A stretch of DNA of 64,000 bases from Ambrosia x helenae (lineage: Eukaryota > Streptophyta > Magnoliopsida > Asterales > Asteraceae), in assembly GCA_030844895.1 (NCBI GenBank), contig CM061228.1, positions 139,674,444 through 139,738,443 of the forward strand. Direction: 5' to 3'. Below the pieces are notes generated by a model. It ran no database searches, was not told the DNA's origin, and saw nothing but the letters and a program-made list of their open reading frames with translations. Positions 46,706 to 58,200 of the stretch are shown here, one piece after another (within the stretch, counting starts at the first letter, position 1; each line of letters begins with the position of its first letter). Made by a program: the position numbers and the translations under genes.

Positions 46706-47567
46706 CATCATTGATAGTGAAGAACCGTTAAAAGTCGTCATCGGCTCATGGTGTGGACCGTGTGGTACTGTGGCGTTAACCATTTATAAGAGCCCAAAAT
46801 AAATGCCGTTTGTAACAGGCCCAAAAGCTACGCCCTTCTGTAATGGCCCAATCCTATCAATTAGGCCCAAATTTTGTAACAGGCCCAAAATTTCTTTGAT
46901 AAAATGGACTAATTGAGTAAGAGGTTTTATGCATTTTGTGTGACATTGGAACCAAATCTATTTTAGCTAAAATTTACCCATTCTACTTTATTAAAACTAG
47001 TGGGTTTACCCGCGCGTTGCTGCGGGATTCAAATAAAACCCAACAATAAAAGAAATGAAAGCAAAACATACCGGCTTAAGGTGATTGAGAAAAGTGATCT
47101 TGACTTAGTTCATATGAATGACAATAGTGTATATGAATTGCCTAACATTAATTTGTTACATCCTAAAAAGAACCACTCGAGACGATTTCACATATATGTT
47201 CAACACCTTTAAATGTGATTAAAACTAAAAAGGGGTGGATTAATTTATAACATATATTGTTTCCAACATCCTAAAAGAAACCAAGCAGCACAAAATATAT
47301 AAAACAAGTAATATAAAGATGTTCACACCAGTACAAAATTGTTTTGCGCCGAAGCCCTGCCCTGTAGCGTATCATGTTTCAACCGATTGGCGAGTTACTT
47401 CATGACAAACCACCAAAAACCTACAAGGCGCAGATATATAACTAAATTATGTCCATGTCAACAAATTTGGCTCAGGTGAAACTTCTGGAACCATCCACGC
47501 AAAAAAAAAAAAAAAAAAAAAAAAATTAAAAAAAAAAAAAAAAAATTATAGATTTAAAAAAACTCAC

Positions 47568-48796
47568 CCCAGCCAGAAGGTCCTTGGAAAGCCCCGGTTT
47601 TTGCTTTTCACCGCCATCTCTGACAGGTTTTGTCTGAGGAAACCGGCGAATCACTTTTGCCGCCTGTTGATGATCGCCTTGAACTTCTTCTGAAGTTCCA
47701 TTCGCTTGTTGGATCTTGCGTTTCTGCACAAGCCGAATAAGTTGATTATTTTCATGATAATACATGCTAGAATGAAATTATTACTCAATAACCTATAATA
47801 AGTTCAAGTATAGTAGTATACCTTCTTTAGCCGTTCATCTATAGAACTTAAAGCACGAGACTGATCAACTTTTGCAAGATAGAAATCCCGCTCTTTCTTA
47901 GCTGCTGACAGTTCCAGTGCTAGTTTTTGCTCCCTTGTGGCATTCTTATAAGCTGTATTACAAGTAGTTATTAGTTAATATACTAACATATAGACACATT
48001 GTTACACATTACAATATTTCAAACTGATAAAAAAAAAGGTGAAATTTGCTTGCTTCAAATATTTAATGAAAAAGTCAATACCAATCTCTTCTGTGAGATG
48101 ATCCCATTTGAATTTACTCAAGTATTTAATGTTCCATAGATCATAATAGAATGACGACTTCTTCTTCCCACCTAAACATGCAAAGACGCAGTTGGCAATT
48201 ACTCATCAATAGTTGAAAACAAAGAGTAACATACAACTGGTTGCCTACTTGCCCATTATACCTATTGGTTCACCATTCAACATTGAAGCGACCCGTTTAG
48301 CAACATTCTTGTTTGTAAACTCAACCCATCTGCATGCATACAACAACTATTAATATATTGCTTACAATATTTTTCCCTTCAGTTTCTTCAAATAAAAACT
48401 TACCCTTCTGTGAACCCTTGTCCACGAAAACCGCCAGCTTTTTTACGATGCACATGAGCTGCTGGACCTGCAGATTTTCAAACAGCAAGTGATACTACAG
48501 CTGGCTGGGACTACAAAAAAAGACATGATTAAGAGTAGAAATAAAAGTAAAACCTTCAGGTGTGAGCCAAATTCTTTCAATGTCTCCATACTGAGATAAA
48601 ATTTGACGAAGCTTTAAAGGATCCATTCGTGGAGGAACCGGCTCAAGTAGCAGACACCACGCTTATCAGCCTTAGCAGCTTCTTTCATTAACCGTTTTTT
48701 CCTTCTGTTTTTTCGTTCTGCCTTTAATTTTTCTAATTCTGAATCTGACATTTCCTTCGTAGAATCCTCTCCTTTGACTTGTTCTTCTTCAACCAT
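47568..48796 (-). CDS. ESF2: Pre-rRNA-processing protein ESF2/ABT1-like, copy 2
   Basis: Exons on the minus strand: 48796-48554, 48467-48404, 48329-48262, 48171-48082, 47952-47822, 47723-47568, with a possible short last exon near 47490. The protein is a nucleolar RRM factor of the SSU processome that acts on pre-rRNA. Visible: acidic/basic N-terminus (KNRRKKRLMKEAAKADKRG), RRM start VCYLSR, LRQILSQYGDIERIWLTPE, GFRGQGFTEGWVEF, SFYYDLWNIKYLSKFKWDHL, helical REQKLALELSAAKKERDF, SIDERLKK, and VIRRFPQTKPVRDG, LSKDLLAG. One G is missing in exon 1 right after VCYLSR, where copy 1 is correct. The 3' end is uncertain: GGG then GTGAGT may be a donor. Confidence 0.82.
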
Positions 48797-49399
48797 TCTG
48801 CCAAACCTAAAATGTTAGGAAGAGAAAAGTGGCCTCCAGATGAAAAAAAAAATAGAAAAAAAAATATTAGAAGATAATTTTACAATAATAAGCAATTGAA
48901 GTTCAAACAAGTGCCACAACCATTTGTTTCGCAATTATACTGCTACAGTTATATAAATCTTACAAATATAGAGTAACTTATCAAATGATCAGAACAATGA
49001 TTGTTTACAAACAAAAACCGAGCACAATGGTTAGAAAGTTGATCACTTCAACATTCAACTCCTGAATTTGTAGTCAAGCCGATATCAAATTTCTTATCGG
49101 TGTTTAGGAACCACAGGAAAACAAAGAAGTGCCCCGAAAATCATACAAAATAATAGTTTATAAAGATATAAAAAATGGCCGTGTAAGAGCCAAGACTAAA
49201 AGATGAAACTCTTTGTTAACTCAGTTTCTTAACGCCGTGAGTTGTCACTAAAATTAATCTGGATCCTTGCCCATATGATTGCCACAAAAAAAAAAAAAAA
49301 GAAAAAAAGAACTTGATTACTAAATTCCTAGCACCATAGATGAAAACAGATTCATCATAGTTTGCACTAGCTCTAGCAACGGAATCCATAGTCTAAGCT

Positions 49400-50888
49400 A
49401 AGTGGCGGATCCAGAAATTTTTATCACTGGGTTCCCTTTTCAAGTGTTCCAATTTCATATGACCAAACATAAAAATTTTGGGTCGGTTCAAGGGTTCAGG
49501 CCAGTTTGACAGTTCTGGTCGGGTAAGGTTCATCACATAATAAAAATACGACACAATAATGAAAAAACATCGGCATTAGAAATATAAAGCACGTAGTATA
49601 AATAATATTTTCTTTAAGGATAAAAAAACATTCCTACAATTGTTCCCTACGAATTGAAGATGATGATTCAATGTTTGATGGTGGTTGTCTTTAAAACAAA
49701 TTTAAAATATTCATTTGCATACTACCTAATATCAAATTAAGGTTTCAATTAGTTAAAAATACACAATAATCATTGTACCAAAGTAACAAGATTAACTATT
49801 TTTACACGAGATTGCAAGAAGATTTATAAACAATAATGTTTGAACCAAAATAATATTCTATTTTTCAAACAATAAAAAATACTCAAGCATTTTATTATCT
49901 AGTTGTTACAACTTCAAGTAGAACCACATCTGAACACTATCATGTACAGCTGGTTTTGAGATAACAAATTACTCTCTTTGCTGCCTGGTCTACGATAAAT
50001 TTTGTCAAAACGGACAATCAAATTTTGAACCAAACCCAACAAGTAGACAAAGTTTCCATTCAAATTTCAATCCTTCATTACCTATGGCTGGCTATACATT
50101 CTTTATAGAATGTCGAAATCAAAGTGTCAATAAAAATCAACTAAATAAATTAACAAAAACAGAACAATCATGAACAAGTAGTATATTGACAATTCAAAAT
50201 TTTACATACCACTAAACAACAAATTAACAAAGAAAACTAACATTATTTTCCTTATCAAACCCTAGAGTGGGTTGGGTTTTGCAGGGTGGAGGCGGGAGAG
50301 GGTGGTTGTGGTTGTGGTTTTCATGTTTTGGAGGAGGTGTGAGTGCAGCAGGTATTATATTATTTTCCTTATCAAACCCTAGAGTGGGTTGGGTTTTGAA
50401 TTAAAAAAATACAAAAGCGAAAACAAAAAGACATGAAGCGCGCCTGCTGGGATTCGATCTCGGTCTGCGTAGGATTAGATGGAGGACTTGTAAAACAGTG
50501 GTCATCGAGGAGGTGATGGAAGACTCTTGACCTTTGGGGTCATGAGTTCGATTCCTGATCCCACCGGGTTTTACCGGTTCGTCATCGTCGTGCCCTCGGG
50601 CGGGTCGGGTTTTCCCCGGGACGTGCTTGCGTGGGCTTAGGGGCCCCATAGGTCCGGGTTGGGCCGGCCTTGGGCTACCTTTTGCCAATGGGTGCTGCAT
50701 AAGGGTACCTCCTAGGTTTAGTTGGTTGTTAAAAAAAGATGGAGGATTTCAACCATTGAAGCACTTTGTATTATTAGTTATGAGTTCCTTAAATATTTAC
50801 TTATCGGTTGCTTTTCAGTTTTTTATACATATTAACACTATAATTTTCAAACCGAGGAACTCACCCAATAGCCTTAAATCCGCCCCTG
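49400..50888. mobile_element. hAT-type element with nested SINE (copy 2)
   Basis: Same as 2697-4182, with target duplication TCTAAGCT at 49392-49399 and 50889-50896. The nested SINE occupies 50487-50736, between AGATGGAGGA at 50477-50486 and 50737-50746. Confidence 0.8.
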
Positions 50889-51062
50889 TCTAAGCTTGGC
50901 TTACAAAACCATGAGAAGCTCCGAGGCATTTAGGTCCCAAAAGCCAAGGTTTGTGGTGCGCGCATCATATACGCCACACCACGCACCGCTCTATGTACAA
51001 CCAATGAACCAAATAAGCTTTTACTTACAACCAAAAGCTGCGTATCTCTCATCTGTTTTACA

Positions 51063-51703
51063 TAGGGGTGTACAAAAAGCTCGCGGCTCGAGGCTCGCTC
51101 GAAACTCGCTCGAAAAAAGCTCGGCTCGTTTTGTTTTCGAGCCGAGCCGAGCTGGCTCGTTTTGTTTTCGAGCCGAGCCGAGCTGGCTCGTTTTGTAATC
51201 GAGCCGAGCTCGAGCCAGGGGTGTTCAGCTCGTGGCTCGGCTCGTGGCTCGGCTCGATGGCTCGACTCGTGGCTCGACTCGATGGCTCGACATATGGCTC
51301 GACTCAGGCTTGTGTATGTGTAATTAATATATAGATGAAACTAATATATTTTGGCTCCAAACCTAATTCTAAAATTCAAAATTTGAAAATCCCGCTCATA
51401 CTACCTATCTATCTCATCTTTTCATAATAAATAAACCATAACTTAGAAAAAGAAAAAAAATATACATGATTATGTGTAATTTTATTATTTTTTATTTAAT
51501 AAATTTTTGTAAAAAAAATTAAAAAAATAATAAAAAAATATAACGAGCTGGCTCGAGCCAGCTCGAGCTCGGCTCGAACATTTACGAGCCGAGCTCGAGC
51601 TCGACTTTTCAGCTCGAACAGAAAAACGAGCCGAGCCGAGCTGGCTTGGTTTAAGTTCGAGCTCGAGCTCGGCCTGGCTCGGCTCGACTCGTGTACAGCC
51701 CTA
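51063..51703. mobile_element. GCTCGAGC-rich hAT MITE (copy 2)
   Basis: Same as 4357-4996, with target duplication GTTTTACA at 51055-51062 and 51704-51711. Confidence 0.88.
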
Positions 51704-52225
51704 GTTTTACAGATCAACCCTTGTATCAAGCAAACCTACCAAAATTTGTTCATCTCTTTTTCTTTCCACTTATCAGTCTCGTAAAAACCCTAATTTTAAC
51801 AAACTTTGATCAGTTATGACTCAGAGGTACTTGAAACGAGTCAACCTGGCTATCTTAAAACTAAATAAACAACTGTGGTCATCAAATGATCAATATTATG
51901 TACTGTAATTAAGAACCGATACCTTGAATCTGTTACGGAAACGATGGGTGCGAAGCTGAGCTGAACAACGGAATTAGGGCTAAGCGCTGTGTCAAAAAGC
52001 AAAATAAAACGAATACCATTCGATTCATTAAATAAATCTTCCATTTTAGTCCTTTAAGTTTATTTTCTTATACTCATGTCCCAATAATCCACAATTTTCA
52101 CTATTTCACCAAATACAATAATTATACAAACGTTTTTGTCTTTGGTTTGTGCTTTAATATATTGTTTGGAGAATAAATTTTTTTTAACATAAACTTTTAA
52201 TTAAAAATCAACAACAATTATAAGT

Positions 52226-52560
52226 GAGCGGCGGGTAAACGGGCAACAAGTTACGCCGCTACCCCTTATTGAATAGTAAAACTTATTCTATTAAAAATAA
52301 AGCTTGTGTCTTTGGCCGCAGGAGAGTTACTCTGCACCACCCTTTCTACTCGATCTAAAAACCGGATTGCTTCGGGAGCAAAGCCCCCCAAATGTGTCAA
52401 AAGCGAAGGGCACAAAGACGTGTTGGTTTTCCATACAAGCAGCTTCATGTTTGTCAACTTTCTTGGATTCAGCTTTTAAGACTGTTTGCCCTACCACAAA
52501 CCCGGAATCCCGAAGTCCAACTAAAGGAGACACCCCTATGAGATCAACGCACGCGTACTT
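52226..52560 (-). mobile_element. LINE-like 3' coding remnant (copy 2)
   Basis: Same as 5521-5855. It reads KYACVDLIGVSPLVGLRDSG and on to FNRISFTIQ before a stop, and is interrupted by LTR X at 52561. Confidence 0.5.
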
Positions 52561-55086
52561 TGTCACACCCTCAAAATCCACTTGCGGAGTTTTACCGCGA
52601 GGCGCATGACAAACCAGGATCCAAACCAACGATCACAATAAACAATACTAAATGAATATAAAACATAGTTTAAAATCCCCGTTTACAGCGGAAGCTTATT
52701 CAAATAAAATCCAACATAAATAAATCAAGTTCAATGTTTGTGAAATCATGCAACTCTATCTAGACGCCGTGCAGACGCGTGCGCCCTAGTTCCATTGTGC
52801 TACCTTAGCGACCTGAGAAAACATGTAAAAGTTTACGTCAACACAAAAATGCTGGTGAGTTTACAGGTTTGCAGTTCAAGTACCAAGTCCACCTGTCCAT
52901 ACTATAACAAATAGAAAACCAGTATACGCTAGCTAGGCGTACGTTTTGTTACTACCACGATTGGAAACCATTACTAACGCGAATACCAAAAGTATGCCCG
53001 ATGTATGTTCCTGTTGTTCCTGTTGTTCCTGTTTGAGACAATATGCACCCGCCGACCCTCCAAGTCGACGAGCGGGGTTGGTCACTCCCAATAGCGCTAT
53101 TCACATTTCCCTGTTGTGCAAACCCGCACATTCATGGTTCCCCCCGGGACTTCCAAAGATCGTGTAGTACACAATAGAAACCCATAGTATGACAGTAGTT
53201 ACCAAATAATCGTTTTAACACATGTTTTCTCCCCCGAAAGTATAAAACCAGTTTAAAAGAGGGGCCGTAAACTCACCTTAAGTTCCTTTACTCCTTAACC
53301 CGAGTAAACTCAGCTGCTATGCTAGTCCCGTAAAGCGGCGACCTAACATACGACAGTTACAAGTACTTAGACTAATAACCCGCAGGTTAATTAGTCCCTA
53401 GATGTCCAGACCATAACCAAGTTCGTTTGAAAATACCGTGACTGTTTAACCGACCCAAAGTACAAGACTCGACATCCCATTGGTGACCCGAGACTCCCCG
53501 TGTTATGTTTACGCTCTAAAACATACAATAACGCAAGTACACTTAACATACGTTAACGCACACCAGTTATAGCACATAGTTCACGTATCACCGAAATACA
53601 TCCAAATATATGTTACCAGTTATTAGACATGTTACGGGGTTCCTAGCATGTTACTACATGTTAAATCGGGTCTCGAAATGCTAATTTACACTTACAGCAG
53701 CAGTACACGCGATTAGGGGGGCTAATCGCATGAAAGATCACACGATCAGGGCTAATCGCCCCTAGTGTCACGCGATTGGGGCTACTCGCCCTTGTGTCAC
53801 GCGATTGGGGCCTAATCGCCCTTAATGGCATGCGAGTGGGGTCTACTCGCCCATAATACAGGCGATTAGCAAGGCTACTCGCCTGTAACCTTGCTGTTCC
53901 GGTTTTTCGCGCGTTTAACGCTCCAAATCAGATCCAGAGCGTGTGTAACTACCCAATATCATCCCAAACACTATCCTAAACATGTTTAACCCAAAACCCT
54001 TCGTTCAACCTCGTAAAATCAGTCCTGCATGCAACCAAAGCAATCCAAACACCATTCACATAGCATGCAACATTCAATTAACGCATGTAATCATAACCCT
54101 ATTATCCAATTACTGAGATTTCTATCATCATCCTAACAATATTAATTCTGACCTAGCATGATAACACATCATAACATCATCAAGGTTCATAAAAATCCTA
54201 TCTTTCTAATCATACATACCCACAACGCATGTTTATTAGTTATAATCCGATTAACAACCCTTATTGACGATTTTCAGAAAGCTTTTTCGTTTATGAACAG
54301 GTCTGGACCATTAGGGATTGATTAAAAACGTTTACAAAGTGTTATGGATGAGAATCAAACCTTGGAATTGTAAAAGAATGATGGTTAGACCTTGAAACCT
54401 TGTGTTTTTGATCAAAATCGCCTTCCAGAGGTTGTTTATGTGTTTGGGGCGGTTATGGGACGACTAGGGTTTGTCTAATGGAGTTAAGGAGGTTAAGTAT
54501 GGTATTTATAGGCGTTTCTAGTCGTCCAGCCCGTTCCATGCGATTGTGCAGCAGATATACGCGATTAGGGCTGCTAATCGCGTGATTGTGCATGTGATTG
54601 GGCCTAATCGCCTAAACTTATGCACGATTAGGACCCTAATCGCCTTCAAGATTCCCTACTCGCCTCCCCTATGGGCGATTAGACTTCCTAATCGCCTGTA
54701 GGGGTTCATTTTGTGTGTTTTGCGCGTTAAACCCCGTTTTAACATATGTTAATGCATTTTCATGTACCGACAAGTCACATAATGATTGTAAACACATAAC
54801 ACAAGTAAATACACATATTTACACTCGTTCACCAATTCCCGGGACTCGAGACTCGTACCTTCCGTATGTCCTGACGATCCTACAAATCGTCATCGTTTGT
54901 ACACTTGGTTAAGGACTGACATCTAACGAACCTCTAGACCAACATCCAATGATCTTCTAGACTAACCAATAGTTCCCAGACCATAACCCGACTTAACTAA
55001 CCCAGTTAAGTACAATATACGCGTGACTCGCTAAGGTAGACTTTCATCTAGACAACGTTGTTAACCAGAATTTGCCAGGTGTCACA
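52561..55086 (-). repeat. Gypsy element X, 3' LTR (copy 2)
   Basis: A 2.5 kb LTR from TGTCACACCC to GGTGTCACA on the plus strand. The end may instead be the second TGTCACA at 55204-55210, since the edge region is duplicated. In element sense: U3 with hairpin array (54700-54540), TATA box (54512-54501, TATAAATACC), then an R/U5 side with the second hairpin array (53885-53706). Three CTGTTGTTC repeats lie near 53010. No primer-binding site or partner LTR is visible. Confidence 0.78.
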
Positions 55087-55247
55087 TCATCCCCACGTTA
55101 AAAGAATTTTCGTCCCGAAAATTTGTACAAGTACAGAAAAAACAAAAGAAGTAACGAAGGAACAAACAAAAAGATAGAAACCAAAAGAGAGATTTACCTG
55201 AGTTGTCACATCATCCCCACGTTAAAAGGAATCTCGACCCGAGATTC
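55087..55247 (-). promoter_or_regulatory. Duplicated polypurine tract with adjacent hairpin
   Basis: Sequence CACATCATCCCCACGTTAAA occurs twice (from 55084 and from 55208). In element sense this is AACGTGGGGATGA, a polypurine-tract candidate next to the LTR. Each is followed, 19 bases from the TGTCACA edge, by a perfect 8-bp hairpin with a 3-base loop. Arms are AATTTTCG/CGAAAATT (55105-55112, 55116-55123) and GAATCTCG/CGAGATTC (55229-55236, 55240-55247). The second overlaps the pol stop codon. Copy 1 has the same pair, with small indels. Confidence 0.6.
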
Positions 55248-58200
55248 ATTCAGCTGCCGATGAGACATGTCTCGACTCGAACGCTTCCTTAGGAAAGAGA
55301 TGAGGATACTTAGACTTCATCTGATCCTCCCGTTCCCACGTATATTCCGGTCCCCGGTTCGAGTTCCACCGAACCTTAACGATACGAATCTTGCTGTGAC
55401 GTAGGCTACGAATCTTGTAATCAAGGATCTCCACAGGTTCTTCCACAATCCGAAGACGATCATCAACCTTGATCTCTTCTAGTGGAACGATGAGAGACTC
55501 GTCAGCCAGACACTTCTTCAAGTTTGACACGTGAAAGACGTTATGTACATTACCGAGCTCCGTCGGTAGATCAAGTCGATATGCCACCGGCCCAATCCGT
55601 TCCAGGATCGTAAATGGGCCGACATATCGCGGATTGAGTTTGCCACGCTTCCCAAAGCGTATGACGCCCTTCCACGGTGAGACTTTTAGAAGTACCTTGT
55701 CATTGACTTGGAATTCCAGTGGTTTGCGACGCTGATCAGCATAACTCTTTTGCCGGTCCCGTGCCGCCGCCAACCGATTTCGAATCTGTACGATCTTTTC
55801 CGAAGTTTCGTACACTAGTTCAGGCCCAGTGAGTTGGCTCTCACCCACTTCAGCCCAACAAAGAGGAGAACGGCATTTCCGTCCGTACAGTGCTTCGAAC
55901 GGAGCAGCCTTGATGCTCGTGTGATAACTGTTGTTGTACGAGAATTCTACCAATGGCAGATGAGCTTCCCAACCCTTGCCAAAATCGATCACACACGCCC
56001 GCAGCATGTCTTCTAAAGTTTGAATCGTACGCTCACTCTGACCGTCAGTCTGTGGATGGTAAGCCGTACTCATGTCTAGTTGGGTACCCAAAGCCTTGTG
56101 CAAAGACTTCCAGAAGTGAGAAGTAAAATGGGAGTCACGATCCGAGATAATAGAAACTGGTACCCCGTGCTTAGAAACAACTTCTTTCAAGTAAAGACGA
56201 GCCAAACGATCCATGGTGTCGGTCTCCTTAATAGCAAGAAAATGGGCTGATTTCGTCAACCGATCGACAATCACCCATATCTTGTCGTTCCCGCTTGGTG
56301 ACTTAGGAAGTTGTGTGACAAAATCCATAGTAATCCGTTCCCATTTCCATTCCGGAATTTCAGGTTGTTGCAGGAGACCCGACGGTTTCTGGTATTCCAC
56401 CTTGACCTTAGCACAGGTCAAGCATTTGCTCACGTATGAGGCTATGTCCGACCTCATGTTTGGCCACCAGTAAAGCACCTTCAGATCTTGGTACATTTTA
56501 TCCGAACCAGGGTGAATAGAATACCGAGACTTATGAGCCTCATCAAGGACAAGCCCCCGTAGTCCCCCGAACAAAGGAACCCATATACGTTCTGCGAAAT
56601 AGTGCAGGCCATCAGGCCTTCGCTCTAGGTGCTTGTCGGCACCGTGCATGGTTTCAGCTTTAAGGTTTTCCTCCTTCAAAGCTTCCAATTGGGCAGAACG
56701 GAGTTGATCAGGTAACGACGAATGGATAGTGAGCTGCAACGCCCGAACGCGACGAGGTTTAGAAGATTCCTTCCTGCTCAAGGCGTCTGCTACAACATTC
56801 GCCTTGCCAGGATGGTACTTAATAGCACAATCATAGTCGTTCAAAAGTTCGATCCAACGGCGCTGCCGTATGTTCAAGTGTTGTTGGTCGAAAATGTGTT
56901 GGAGGACTCTTGTGATCGGTGTAGATGGTGCATTTGGTACCGTACAAGTAATGTCTCCAAATTTTCAACGCGAATACCACGGCACCCAACTCCAAGTCAT
57001 GAGTTGTGTAGTTCTTCTCGTGCACTTTGAGTTGACGAGAAGCATACGCAATCACTTTCTCGCGTTGCATCAACACGCAACGAGTCCATGAATGGAAGCA
57101 TCACAGTAAACGACAAAATCATCAGGACCCTCAGGTAAAGACAAAATAGGAGCAGAACACAGTTTAGACTTCAGTTCTTCAAACGCGGACTCTTGTGATT
57201 CACCCCAGTCGAACTTCCTATCCTTCTGAGTGAGAGTGGTGAGGGGTTGAGCAATCTTCGAGAACCCCTGAATGAAACGACGATAGTAGCCCGCAAGGCC
57301 TAGGAATTGTCGCACCTCAGTTGGCGTCTTTGGTGCTCCCCAGTCCTTGATCGCTTCGATTTTTGCTGGATCGACATGAATTCCTAGTTCATTAACCACA
57401 TGTCCTAGGAATTAAACTTCGCGTAACCAAAAGTCACACTTTGAGAACTTGGCGTAAAGTTGTTCTCGTCGCAAGAGCTCCAAAACTAACCGCAGATGTT
57501 CCCCGTGTTCGGTCTCGTTCTTGGAGTAGATCAGAATGTCATCAATAAACACAATGACAAACTTGTCCAGATACGGTTTACAGACGCGGTTCATCAAGTC
57601 CATGAAAACCGCCGGTGCGTTCGTGAGACCGAAAGGCATGACCAAGAATTCGAAATGGCCATAACGTGTTCGAAAAGCAGTCTTTGCAACGTCAGCCTCC
57701 CTGACGCGCAGCTGGTGATAACCGGACCTCAAATCGATCTTGGAATAATAACTAGAACCCTGAAGCTGGTCGAATAGATCATCGATACGTGGAAGAGGAT
57801 AACGGTTCTTGACGGTCAATTTGTTCAGCTCTCTGTAGTCTACACACAATCGGAAACTCCCATCCTTCTTCTTGACAAATAAAATCGGGGCTCCCCAAGG
57901 GGAAGAACTTGGTCGGATGAAACCCTTGTCCAAGATTTCCTGTAACTGGCTAGACAATTCCTGCATCTCGGGAGGTGCAAGACGGTAGGGGGCCCGAGCA
58001 ATAGGAGCAGCCCCTGGTACGAGATCAATACCGAACTCGACTTGACGATGAGGAGGAAGACCAGATAAATCATCGGGAAAAACATCAAGAAACTCGCGTA
58101 CCACCGGAATGTCGTCAATCTTCTTCTCATCACTAGAGGAAACAGATAAAAGCGCCAATACGGCTGGATAACCCTTTCGAAGACACTTAAGGGCTTTCAT

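Larger units (their letters stand above)
48807..51922 (-). other. Proposed ESF2 5'UTR intron (copy 2)
   Basis: Donor GATTCAAG/GTATCG (exon end 51923) and acceptor TTTTAG/GTTTGG (exon start 48806). The intron would carry the hAT element 49400-50888, the SINE 50487-50736 and the MITE 51063-51703. An AAACCCTAA telo-box lies at 51785-51793, and AATTAGGGCTAAG about 50 bp upstream of the donor, in the likely leader exon. Confidence 0.45.
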
